Assembly (NCBI GenBank): GCA_046530765.1
Contig: JBHEQS010000005.1
Coordinates: 51,761-115,760, forward strand
From: Arsenophonus sp046530765
GTDB taxonomy: Bacteria; Pseudomonadota; Gammaproteobacteria; Enterobacterales; Enterobacteriaceae
Length of the DNA stretch: 64,000 bases
Reading direction: 5' to 3'
Made by a program: the position numbers and the translations under genes. The notes beneath the pieces were generated by a model. The model was not told the origin of the DNA, did no database searches, and saw only the letters and a program-made list of their open reading frames with translations. The stretch's first letter is position 1; the number at the start of each line of letters is the position of its first letter. Shown one piece after another: positions 55,232 to 64,000 of the stretch.

Positions 55232-55257
55232 GTTATGTATCTAGTTATATACATAAC
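55232..55257. repeat. Perfect hairpin, 9-bp arms
   Basis: GTTATGTAT / ATACATAAC around an 8-nt loop (CTAGTTAT). Confidence 0.75.
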
Positions 55258-55801
55258 ATCAAATTACAGTAAGATACTACGATTTGATGTGACGAATAGT
55301 TTCATGACATCTTTTATATTAATAGTTTGTGAAAGCTATTAAGTCGTATTACAAATAATTTACTATTTATAAATAAGTTATTAATTATAGTAATTTATAC
55401 ACAATATATTTATTGTCAATAACTGAAGTTAAATGCTTACATTTATTTTTATGTATAATCTATTCTATCAATAAGAATAAAAATATTTAAATTAATATAA
55501 TTTAATTTATTAAAAGTTATAGTGAGTATTGTATTATGGAATAATTATAAATATGTTTTTATGTTTTATGAAAACTTGTATGATTAAAAATCTACATTAT
55601 ATCAAATATAATAATAAGTGAAAAAAGTTTATTTTTATAATTTGAAATATAAAAATATAGAGAATTATTGCCTTATCATTTTTTTTAAAAAAAATGTTAA
55701 ATACAGAATAATTTAATTTATATAATACGTCAGATAAATAACTATACTAGATGAGTTTGCTAAAAGTATTAACTATTATTACTAAAGAAGTTTCATGATA
55801 T

Positions 55802-55840
55802 TATGCTATAAATAGTAATAAAATTATTATTTATAGCATA
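55802..55840. repeat. Hairpin, 13-bp perfect arms extended by a near-perfect inner stem
   Basis: TATGCTATAAATA (55802-55814) pairs exactly with 55828-55840, and the intervening AT sequence pairs further with one mismatch, making an almost continuous stem. Confidence 0.8.
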
Positions 55841-56824
55841 TATATTTATCAATAAGATTAATAAGAAATATTTTTATGATAAATCAATTTAGTTTTAGTA
55901 AATAGAGAAGTTTAAAAATTATATGATATAGTTGTAAACTAATTTGTTGATTAGTATACAAAAGAATAGAATAGATTAGTTTTTTTTAGATTGTAATATT
56001 TTATATCTTAATCCTATTACATATATTCTTTGTTTGTAATTATATATAATTTTGCAATTTGCAAAGAGAGAGTTGAGTAAATTAATTTAATAAGATTTAA
56101 AATTATAAGTATCCAATATCTCTTTTATATTTATGTTATTTAATTTTAAATATCATAAACTATACAAATTTTACTTATATTATATGTAAAAATATAATAA
56201 TATTGTTCTTATACATATAACTACTTGATAAAAATACAAGAATTAATCTTTATCTATGCTTTTAAAAAAAATTCTACTTTTTAATAAATTTATTATGAAT
56301 TCATTATTAAATAATAAGTAATATTAAAATAAAAGCAAATAAATATTATTTTACTATATTAATTTATATTTACTAATAATATTTTATTAAAATTATTTTT
56401 AATAATATTTAAAATTTCAATAATAAAAACGAAATTTCTTTTATATAGGTTACAAGAGCATTAATCATTTGAGCATTTAAAAATTATACATATATAAAAT
56501 TCCTGTTTTTATATCAATTTTATTTAAAAAAAGAAATTAATCTAATAAAATGTATTAAAAAATAATGCAAGTGCATTAATTAATATAATAATATTAATTA
56601 ATTTTGTTTATATGATAATTCAACTCATCAATGTATTATTGTTATATAAAATATATTTTTAAGAAAAAGTTACTAATAAATTTAATAATATATATAAAAA
56701 CTACTTACATATATTTTATATATTTCTTGAATTAATTAAAATACATTATAAGATAAAATCTTTTTATATTAAAGTTACTTAAATTTAATATTTGCATTCA
56801 AATATATTTGTGGCTTTAATATAA

Positions 56825-56867
56825 TTTGTCAATATAAATTAATTATCAATTAATTTATATTGACAAA
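56825..56867. repeat. Perfect hairpin, 20-bp arms, 3-nt loop
   Basis: TTTGTCAATATAAATTAATT (56825-56844) is exactly complemented at 56848-56867 around ATC. Confidence 0.95.
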
Positions 56868-57319
56868 CACAATAATTATATTGTAAAAAATTATACAAAA
56901 TTCAAATATTAAAATGATAAAAATTTTCTAAGGTTATTTACAATGTATAATATATCGAATTATATTAAATTTATGTTTCAGTAAGTATTATTTTATCTTC
57001 TATCTAATATTGGATAGTAACGTATTTGATAGTAACGTTATTAATCTTATTTATATAATTTATATAAAAATAATATTCTATAAATATGTTTATCTAACTA
57101 GTTATTCAGTTCTATCTATCGATTTATATTCAGAATAATTATATATTGCAGTATAGTTAAAAATAACTATTATATTATTTAGCACTATATATTTCTATTA
57201 TTAGAAATAATAAAGTACAATAATATTACTCAATTTTTAATCTATAATTATGAAATAACTAAACCATATAAATATCATACTAATCAAACTATTTATTAGT
57301 AATTACTGTTAAAAATATT

Positions 57320-57364
57320 GTTTAATTATTCATATATTAATTATTAATATATGAATAATTAAAC
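57320..57364. repeat. 45-bp perfect palindrome directly upstream of waaG
   Basis: The 22-bp arm beginning GTTTAATTATTCATATATTA (57320-57341), one central T, and the exact complement (57343-57364), ending 23 bp before the waaG start codon. It would lie in or just before the waaG leader and might affect its transcription or mRNA stability. Confidence 0.95.
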
Positions 57365-57387
57365 TTAATATAGAGATATAATACAAT

Positions 57388-58512
57388 ATGCAGATTGCTT
57401 TTTGTCTATACAAATACTTCCCTTTTGGCGGACTACAAAGAAATTTTATACAAATCTTAAATGCTTGTCAAAAAAAAGGACATCAAATACGTGTTTACAC
57501 AATGGTTTGGGATTGTAAAATTCCTTCTAATATTAACGTTATCATAATACCAGTTAAATCATACACAAATCATAAACGCAACGAAGAATTTTATCTTAAA
57601 GTAAAAACACATTTAACTCAACATAGTGCAGACATAATTATTGGTTTTAATAAAATGCCTGGATTAGATATTTATTATGCAGCAGATATTTGTTACGCAG
57701 AAAAAGTTAAAAAAGAAAAATGTTTTTTTTATAAGTTTACAAAACGATACAAACATTATATAACTTATGAGAAATCTGTTTTTGATGTAAACAGTCACAC
57801 CAAATTATTAATGCTTACTCAACATCAAATTAATGATTTTAAAAAATATTATAGAACACATTTTTCTCGTTTTTATCTATTGCCACCTTGTGTTGAATAT
57901 AACATAAAGTATGATCACCAAATTGATGATGCTAAAATAATTTATCGTAAAAAAAATAATATCTCTAAAAATCAATTTCTTGTATTACAAATTGGTTCAG
58001 ATTTTAAGAGGAAAGGAGTAGACAGAACACTCAAATCAATTGCTGCATTGCCGAAAGATATAAAAAACAAAACTATATTAATAATTGTAGGACAGGATAA
58101 GCCTGAGCGTTATAAACGCATGGCCAGAAAATTAGGCATCCATAAACAAATTTTATTTTTTCTTGGAAGTAATAATGTAGCTGAGTTTATGGCTGCAGCA
58201 GACATTCTAATTCATCCAGCTTATCAAGAAGCTGCTGGTATAGTATTGATAGAAGCAATTGCTGCTGGGTTGCCTGTAATAACTACAGAAGTTTGTGGAT
58301 ACGCATTCTATGTTAAACTAGCAAATTGTGGTATAGTAATAAATGAACCTTATAAGCAAGAAAATCTTAATAATGCTTTATCTTTAAGTTTAATTAATAA
58401 CTCTTTATTAAATCAATGGAGTAAATCTGCTAGAAATTTTGCTGATACACAAGATTTATATAGTTTGCCTGAAAAAGCTGCTGATATTATTTTAGAATGC
58501 AGCCATATTTAA
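57388..58512 (+). CDS. waaG: LPS core glucosyltransferase WaaG (RfaG)
   Basis: Adds the first glucose to heptose II of the LPS outer core at the cytoplasmic face of the inner membrane, using UDP-glucose. It has 374 residues, exactly the E. coli length. GT-B fold, family GT4: N-terminal AFCLYKYFPFGGLQRNF, GFNKMPGLDIYYAADICYAEKV, the C-terminal nucleotide-binding domain LQIGSDFKRKGVDR and the EX7E-type motif HPAYQEAAGIVLIEAI, ending ADTQDLYSLPEKAADII. All other waa genes that normally surround it are missing, and it stands alone between two deserts. With hldE and lptD it suggests a simplified core LPS. Confidence 0.97.
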   Translation: MQIAFCLYKYFPFGGLQRNFIQILNACQKKGHQIRVYTMVWDCKIPSNINVIIIPVKSYTNHKRNEEFYLKVKTHLTQHSADIIIGFNKMPGLDIYYAADICYAEKVKKEKCFFYKFTKRYKHYITYEKSVFDVNSHTKLLMLTQHQINDFKKYYRTHFSRFYLLPPCVEYNIKYDHQIDDAKIIYRKKNNISKNQFLVLQIGSDFKRKGVDRTLKSIAALPKDIKNKTILIIVGQDKPERYKRMARKLGIHKQILFFLGSNNVAEFMAAADILIHPAYQEAAGIVLIEAIAAGLPVITTEVCGYAFYVKLANCGIVINEPYKQENLNNALSLSLINNSLLNQWSKSARNFADTQDLYSLPEKAADIILECSHI

Positions 58513-58994
58513 ACTTAAAAAACTTTTAAAAATTTATAAAAAACTAAAGATTATTTTATCGAAAAGTAAAACTAGATACTCATATTTTTAATTAAAAACT
58601 CATAAGTATTACTATCTATAGATAAAACATAAGAAACTATTCGATATAAATTAATAATGATATGGTATTATAACAAATGCTAAAATTTATTTCATTTATA
58701 ATTTTACATATCATGTGTTGATATATATCATAAAACATTACATCATTAAATATATTATAGAATCAATACTATGTTTTTAAAAACATTTTGATTAAAATAG
58801 TTAATATTTTAATCAGAAAGCTCTTAATTGTTAATTATAAGTTATTTAAAACGTTAATTTTAAAAAAAATATGCGAAAATTCAAAATATTTAGATCATAA
58901 ATAATTACTAAAATTTATGCATGTAATATTAATTATTGCAATTATTATATTTATAATCTTTGATTATAGTTATCATATGAGAGCAACAAAAAAT

Positions 58995-59022
58995 AAACAT
59001 TTAATAGTAATATTAAATGTTT
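58995..59022. repeat. Perfect hairpin, 12-bp arms, GTAA tetraloop
   Basis: AAACATTTAATA / TATTAAATGTTT around GTAA, a stable GNRA-class tetraloop if transcribed. Confidence 0.78.
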
Positions 59023-60320
59023 AAGAAACATGTGATATTATTATCAATAAAATAAATATTTGCTTAGATTATATTTCTTGACTTAACATTGAAGCAGTAA
59101 ATATAAAATACATAAATATTATGATAAAATCATAACATAACCTATTAATTTTTTATAAAATTAATATTTTAAATTATATTATATACAATATATAAATAAT
59201 AATTATCAAACTAAAATTATATTTTACTATAATTTATTAGATTATATAATTTATTATCATCAATTATGAAATATTTAATTGCAATGCAAAGAGCTCATTC
59301 CATATTATCTTTGTACTGTTTTATATATAAAAATATTGTTAATTACCTTTTTGTAAATGTATAATATTTAAAATAATTCTTAAAATCTAAAAATTCTTTA
59401 TATTTCAAAATATTATTTATATTCATCATTTATGACTATTTAGAAAAAATAGATAAAATTTTATAATCATATCAAAATACAATATAGTAAATTAATTTAA
59501 TTTTTACTTTTTTTTTGTAAAAATTTACCTTTCTTATATATTCATATTAAATCTATAGAATTAATTATAGTTATTGTGAAGTTATCAATAAATTAAGTTA
59601 TTACCATACTCTAAAGTTATTATCATGCTCTATAATAATTTATAAAATATCATTACGTTTATAAAAACAGATATTACACATAAATCTTTCCAATTGTGCA
59701 AATAGATATATGTAGTTCTTTAATTGATCTACCAATAAACACATTATAATATTCTTGTAAATAATTTATTAACAATACTATTATTATAATAGTATTTATT
59801 TAGAAAATTAGTTTATGCAAATATAACAACACTAACATCTATGATAACAACTATCATTAATGCAGAGACTATAAAAAATAAACTTATATCATCTGTAATG
59901 ATTAGATTTTAATATTTATCTTATTTGTGATGTGTAAATTTTTATAAATAATAGTTAGTTTTTAAAATAGATTAAAAATTATAAGTTGATAAAAACTAAA
60001 TGGAGCACAAACTAACATTACGTTTGGTGGTAAACTTAATATTCTTTAATATATATTTTAATTTTTATAAATGAATTTTTAATTTAGTTAAATTGTAGAT
60101 TTATACTCAATCTAATTAATAACTAGAAATTTGGCGAAAAGCCTATATAAAATCTTTAAATATTCTTAATATTTAAGTTTTTTATTTTAAGACTCAATGA
60201 TTTCTATTAAATAATATAAATAATTAATATTTATAATAAAATTATAATTAAGTCTTTTATATTCAATTAATTTATTATCAATCAATTAATGGAATAATAT
60301 ATGTGTTAATTTTTAACTAC

Positions 60321-60383
60321 GTATAATTTATTTTTATTAACTTATATTTATTATAAATATAAGTTAATAAAAATAAATTATAC
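60321..60383. repeat. 63-bp perfect palindrome (31-bp arms, 1-nt centre)
   Basis: The arm starting GTATAATTTATTTTTATTAA (60321-60351) is exactly reverse-complemented at 60353-60383 about a single T. It is the longest inverted repeat in the window, with no mismatch. There is no similarity to the other palindromes, so it is not a dispersed element. It lies about 880 bp upstream of glnS. Confidence 0.97.
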
Positions 60384-61264
60384 AATTATAAACTTTAATT
60401 ATAATAAAGATATTAAAGAAGAATAAGAATCATGTGCTTAAATAACATAAATATTTTATAACAATTACCAAAAGTTATAGTTTAATATTAATTAATTCCT
60501 ATATCACTTCTTTGATTCTATATGCTATTTATAAAAATATTCATATTATTAATGATTAATAAAAAAAATAACAAAAATATTTGTTTAAAAAACATAATGT
60601 TTAAATTATTGTTATAGAATGTAAGTTAGTATGAGCAAAATAATTATATAAAAAATTTTTACACAAAAGTATTTAATATAAAATTTTGCTAAAAGAGGAT
60701 AGATAATAAACAAGTAGAAGTAAAAATAAAAAAAAATAACCATGCGTGTTAAATAGTTTTTACTATAAATTAGTGGCAATATTAATAATTAGTAATAGGA
60801 TTCATTCTATTTATAAATTTTACACATAAAATTTTTGCAATATTCATTATCTATATATGATTTGGTGATTAAGTAAATTAATTGTGATTCTGAAAGTGAT
60901 ATTATATAAGAATTTATTTTACTAAAATTGTCATCTAAAATAATCTAATTGTAAATTAACTATAATTATGATTATTATCAATATCAATCATTATTAAAAA
61001 TAATAATATTAAAAGCAATACAATGATATATATCATCAATTAAATTTATAATTTATTAAAGCAATGTGTTTTATTATTATAATTTATTAGCATATCTATG
61101 CAATTAATTAATAAAATAAAAAAGATTGTAAGCTTTCATATTTTTCTTTATGATTCTTATTAATTAAATAAACTATAATAATACATATTAATAAATAATT
61201 GTTTCTTACTTACGTATAGTAAGTGATAAAATCGTTATCATGTTTTTAATTAAGGACTATCATA

Positions 61265-62920
61265 ATGAATGAGACAGATATTAACAAAAAAAATTTCATT
61301 CGTAAAATTATTGATAAAGATCTATCTACAGGTAAATATACTAATATATACACCCGTTTTCCTCCCGAACCAAATGGTTATTTACATATTGGTCATGCAA
61401 AATCAATATGTTTAAATTTTGGTATTGCAAAAGATTATCATGGTCAATGCAATTTACGTTTTGATGATACAAATCCAGTTAAAGAAAATATTAAATATTT
61501 AGATTCAATTAAAGAAGATATTAAGTGGCTAGGATTTAATTGGAGTGGTAATGTTAAATATTCATCACAATATTTTAACGATCTTTGTCAATATGCTATT
61601 GAACTCATTAAAAAAGGATTAGCTTATGTTGATGAATTGAGTCCTGCTGATATTCATGAATATAGAGGAACTTTAAAGAATCCAGGTAAAAACAGTCCAT
61701 ATCGCAATCGTTGTATTGATCAAAATTTGCAGCTATTTAGAAAAATGCTAGATGGTGGATTTGAAGAAGAAAAGGCTTGTTTGCGTGCTAAAATTAATAT
61801 GTCATCTCCTTTTATTGTTATGCGCGACCCTGTATTATATAGAATAAAATATGCTAAACATCATCAATTGGGTAATAAATGGTGCATTTATCCAATGTAT
61901 GACTTTGCTCATTGCATTTCGGATGCAATAGAGGGAATTACTCATTCATTTTGCACATTAGAGTTTCAAGATAATAGACGGTTATATGATTGGATATTAG
62001 ATAATATTACTATTAATTGTCATCCAAAACAGTATGAGTTTTCTCGTTTAAATCTTGCATATACAGTGATGTCAAAGCGAAAATTAAATAAATTAGTAAA
62101 AGAAAATAAAGTTAAAGGATGGGATGATCCTAGAATGCCAACAATTTCAGGTTTTCGCCGACGTGGTTATACAGCCGCATCAATTAGAGAGTTTTGTAGG
62201 CGCATTGGAGTAACTAAACAAGATAATACTATTGAAATAGGAGTGTTGGAATCTTGCATTCGTGATGATCTCAACCAAAATTCACCGAGGGCAATGGCTG
62301 TGTTAGATCCAATAAAATTAGTGATTGAAAATATGACTGTTAATGAACTACCTCTAACTATGCATAATCATCCAAATAAACCTGAAATGGGAACACGTCG
62401 AGTTATGTTTACTAGAGAGCTTTATATCGACCGGTCTGATTTTAGCGAAGAACCAAATCTAGAATATAAACGATTGGTTTTAGGAAAAGAAGTTCGTTTG
62501 CGTAATTCTTATATTATAAAAGCTAATCGAATTGATAAAGATATAGGATACAATATTTCTACGATTTATTGTACTTGTGATTTTAATACATTAAATAAAA
62601 ACCCTGGAGACGGTCGTAAGGTAAAAGGAGTTATTCATTGGGTAAGTGCATTACATTGTTTGCCAGCAGAAATTAGGTTATATGATCTCTTATTTACCGT
62701 GACAAATCCTACAGCTAAGGAAGATTTTTTAGTCAAAATTAATCCAAATTCTTTAATAATTAAACATGGATTTGTAGAACCAACTTTAATTTTAGCTCAT
62801 CCTGGAAAAACATATCAATTTGAACGTGAAGGATACTTTTGTGCTGATGCTTATGATCATACTACTGAGCATCTCGTATTCAATCGAACTGTAAAATTGA
62901 GAGATACTTTTACAAAGTAA
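61265..62920 (+). CDS. glnS: Glutaminyl-tRNA synthetase GlnS
   Basis: Charges tRNA-Gln directly with glutamine. It has 551 residues (E. coli 554). Class I fold: the HIGH motif in PPEPNGYLHIGHAKS, the FDDTNP loop, the KMSKS-type motif VMSKRKL, and the C-terminal anticodon-binding beta-barrels (GTRRVMFTRELYIDRSDF). Typical gamma-proteobacterial GlnS. There is no neighbour within 1 kb on the right or 2.7 kb on the left, so it must have its own promoter. Confidence 0.98.
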   Translation: MNETDINKKNFIRKIIDKDLSTGKYTNIYTRFPPEPNGYLHIGHAKSICLNFGIAKDYHGQCNLRFDDTNPVKENIKYLDSIKEDIKWLGFNWSGNVKYSSQYFNDLCQYAIELIKKGLAYVDELSPADIHEYRGTLKNPGKNSPYRNRCIDQNLQLFRKMLDGGFEEEKACLRAKINMSSPFIVMRDPVLYRIKYAKHHQLGNKWCIYPMYDFAHCISDAIEGITHSFCTLEFQDNRRLYDWILDNITINCHPKQYEFSRLNLAYTVMSKRKLNKLVKENKVKGWDDPRMPTISGFRRRGYTAASIREFCRRIGVTKQDNTIEIGVLESCIRDDLNQNSPRAMAVLDPIKLVIENMTVNELPLTMHNHPNKPEMGTRRVMFTRELYIDRSDFSEEPNLEYKRLVLGKEVRLRNSYIIKANRIDKDIGYNISTIYCTCDFNTLNKNPGDGRKVKGVIHWVSALHCLPAEIRLYDLLFTVTNPTAKEDFLVKINPNSLIIKHGFVEPTLILAHPGKTYQFEREGYFCADAYDHTTEHLVFNRTVKLRDTFTK

Positions 62921-63261
62921 AGATAAAGATTAAAAAATTGTATACTGTATTATGATATTTTCATAAAATAATGTTTATAAATAGATTTTTTATTAAAAGT
63001 ATTAATTTAATTATATACAATGTTTTAATATAAAAAAATAATTTTTAATTTATTTACATCATGCTAACAAATGTTTTATATAAAATTTTTTTGTAAATTT
63101 AAATAATTTATCAAATGTGTTATATGTTTAAAAAAACAATAACTAGCGCTTCTTAATTATTATTTTGCTAGATAACTAAAATAATAATATTTTATGAATA
63201 TGATATTTATAAAATATTTTCAAATGTATTACATATACTAAATGATTGATTTCAGTTATAT

Positions 63262-63307
63262 ATGTTTTATGTATTTAATAATAATGAATATTAAATACAT
63301 AAAACAT
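63262..63307. repeat. Perfect hairpin, 19-bp arms
   Basis: ATGTTTTATGTATTTAATA (63262-63280) is exactly complemented at 63289-63307 around ATAATGAA. Confidence 0.94.
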
Positions 63308-63885
63308 TGTGAGTATTATATAAATTACGTGACAATATTATATTAAATTATATAAAACAAATGAGTTTTACATATAATGCCTTATACTATCTGTAAAAGA
63401 TTATAAAATTAGCATTAAAAATATCACACAATATAAAAAATAATTATTAAAATTCAAAAATAATACCATTACATTAGCATTTCAAATGAAAACTTATGAG
63501 TTTTTTTATTAAAAAGTATAAATTAATCAAAATAAATGAAATATATTAATATTTTGTGATAAAAGTAAGTTTATTTATTATCTTTTAGATACTAATAATT
63601 ATCCTATAAAGATCAATATGGTTATAATTAACTTATATCATTAACAAAAAACTAATATTAATTCTAATATGTTATATAACATATTACTTTTAATAAAATT
63701 ATTTTAACTGATATTAATATATTTTATTTATTTGTTACTATAATATTTATATTTTTTATTTATAAAATAAAAAATATATTAAATGTAGAATTTTAAAATT
63801 TAATTTGTATAACTTAATATATTTTAAAGTTTTTAAATTAATTAACTTATACGTGCTTTAACACTAAATTGTATACTAATAATGT

Positions 63886-63916
63886 ATGTGTTAATTAGTC
63901 TAATTAATTAACACAT
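63886..63916. repeat. Perfect hairpin, 12-bp arms
   Basis: ATGTGTTAATTA / TAATTAACACAT around a 7-nt loop (GTCTAAT). Confidence 0.82.
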
Positions 63917-64000
63917 GAAAATTGATATATTAATGTAAAAGAATAATCTATATTTTTTTTAAAATTAATTATATACTTCTTTTTAAGAATATAGAGTAAT

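Larger units (their letters stand above)
44294..57387. other. 13.1-kb gene desert between thyA and waaG
   Basis: No frame in this stretch looks like a conserved protein; the longest open frames are short and Lys/Asn/Ile-rich. No tRNA, rRNA, tmRNA, RNase P RNA or SRP RNA core was recognised. In E. coli thyA is followed by ppdA-ygdB-ppdB-ppdC-recC-ptrA-recB-recD, roughly the same total length, but I could not read any Rec motif here. The contents are hairpins and palindromes (44595, 44870, 45267, 46044, 47746, 48032, 50140, 51334, 53044, 53626, 54556, 55232, 55802, 56825, 57320) and short tandem arrays (44781, 45811, 53169, 54183). The main ones have their own entries. Confidence 0.7.
58513..61264. 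other. 2.75-kb non-coding desert waaG-glnS
   Basis: No gene recognised; waaP, the usual next gene, left no readable trace. Elements: ATGTTTTTAAAAACAT palindrome (58771-58786), stems at 58790-58814, 58995-59022 and 59774-59796, an 18-bp near-duplicate (59595-59612 and 59614-59631, two differences), and the 63-bp palindrome at 60321-60383. CTTAC/GTAAG pairs lie about 50 bp before glnS. Confidence 0.65.
62921..64000. other. Non-coding region downstream of glnS to the window end
   Basis: No gene recognised in 1.08 kb. Two clean hairpins (63262-63307 and 63886-63916) are listed separately; a weak stem TTATGA / TCATAA at 62950-62966 lacks a T run. Confidence 0.65.

Noticed and set aside
58513..58700. 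waaP remnant directly after waaG
   Set aside because: No kinase motif or start region could be read; any similarity was at the level of AT-rich noise.

Overview
This window looks like part of the chromosome of a long-term, genome-reduced insect symbiont of the gamma-proteobacteria, in or close to the Enterobacterales. Every recognisable gene has a clear E. coli counterpart of nearly the same length. The DNA is extremely AT-rich, with intergenic sequence close to nine-tenths A+T by eye. The 26 intact genes add up to about 28.8 kb, or roughly 45% of the window. There is no tRNA, rRNA, insertion sequence, phage gene, CRISPR array or restriction/toxin gene that I can support. The host is not visible in the sequence. 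Keeping riboflavin, pyridoxal phosphate and folate genes together with a thiamine importer would fit a B-vitamin-provisioning symbiont of a blood feeder, but that is inference only.

Layout: (1) 0.9-24.9 kb follows the E. coli order of the rpoD-plsC neighbourhood: rpoD-dnaG-rpsU (macromolecular synthesis operon, minus strand), tsaD, folB, cca, hldE, ubiK, ribB, parE, parC, plsC. Two ~4-kb deserts sit where E. coli has ygiF/glnE and tolC/nudF/cpdA/yqiA; a possible cpdA ghost is readable in the second. (2) 26.5-41.4 kb follows the E. coli folA-thiB neighbourhood: folA, decayed apaH and apaG, rsmA-pdxA-surA-lptD (minus strand), djlA, a 3.2-kb desert where rluA/rapA/polB/ara would be, then thiQ-thiP-thiB (minus strand). 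(3) 41.7-44.3 kb is the rppH-(ptsP lost)-lgt-thyA block. (4) 44.3-57.4 kb is a 13-kb gene desert. (5) waaG and glnS stand alone, separated and flanked by further deserts.

What the genes do together: transcription initiation and priming (rpoD, dnaG), translation and tRNA or rRNA maturation (rpsU, tsaD, cca, glnS, rsmA), chromosome decatenation (parE/parC), mRNA 5'-end turnover (rppH), and envelope building (plsC, lgt, hldE and waaG for LPS core, surA and lptD for outer-membrane biogenesis, djlA). The cofactor set is folB/folA/thyA for folate, pdxA for B6, ribB for riboflavin, ubiK for ubiquinone and thiBPQ for thiamine uptake.

The most interesting non-genic signals are: (a) a set of long, exactly perfect palindromes and hairpins with unrelated sequences scattered through the deserts (arms up to 31 bp with a 1-nt centre); (b) a half-eroded FMN riboswitch before ribB, and no recognisable TPP riboswitch before thiB; (c) readable fossils of apaH, apaG and possibly cpdA; (d) short tandem arrays, each with its own 3-9-bp unit. 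I did not find a new defence or metabolic system.
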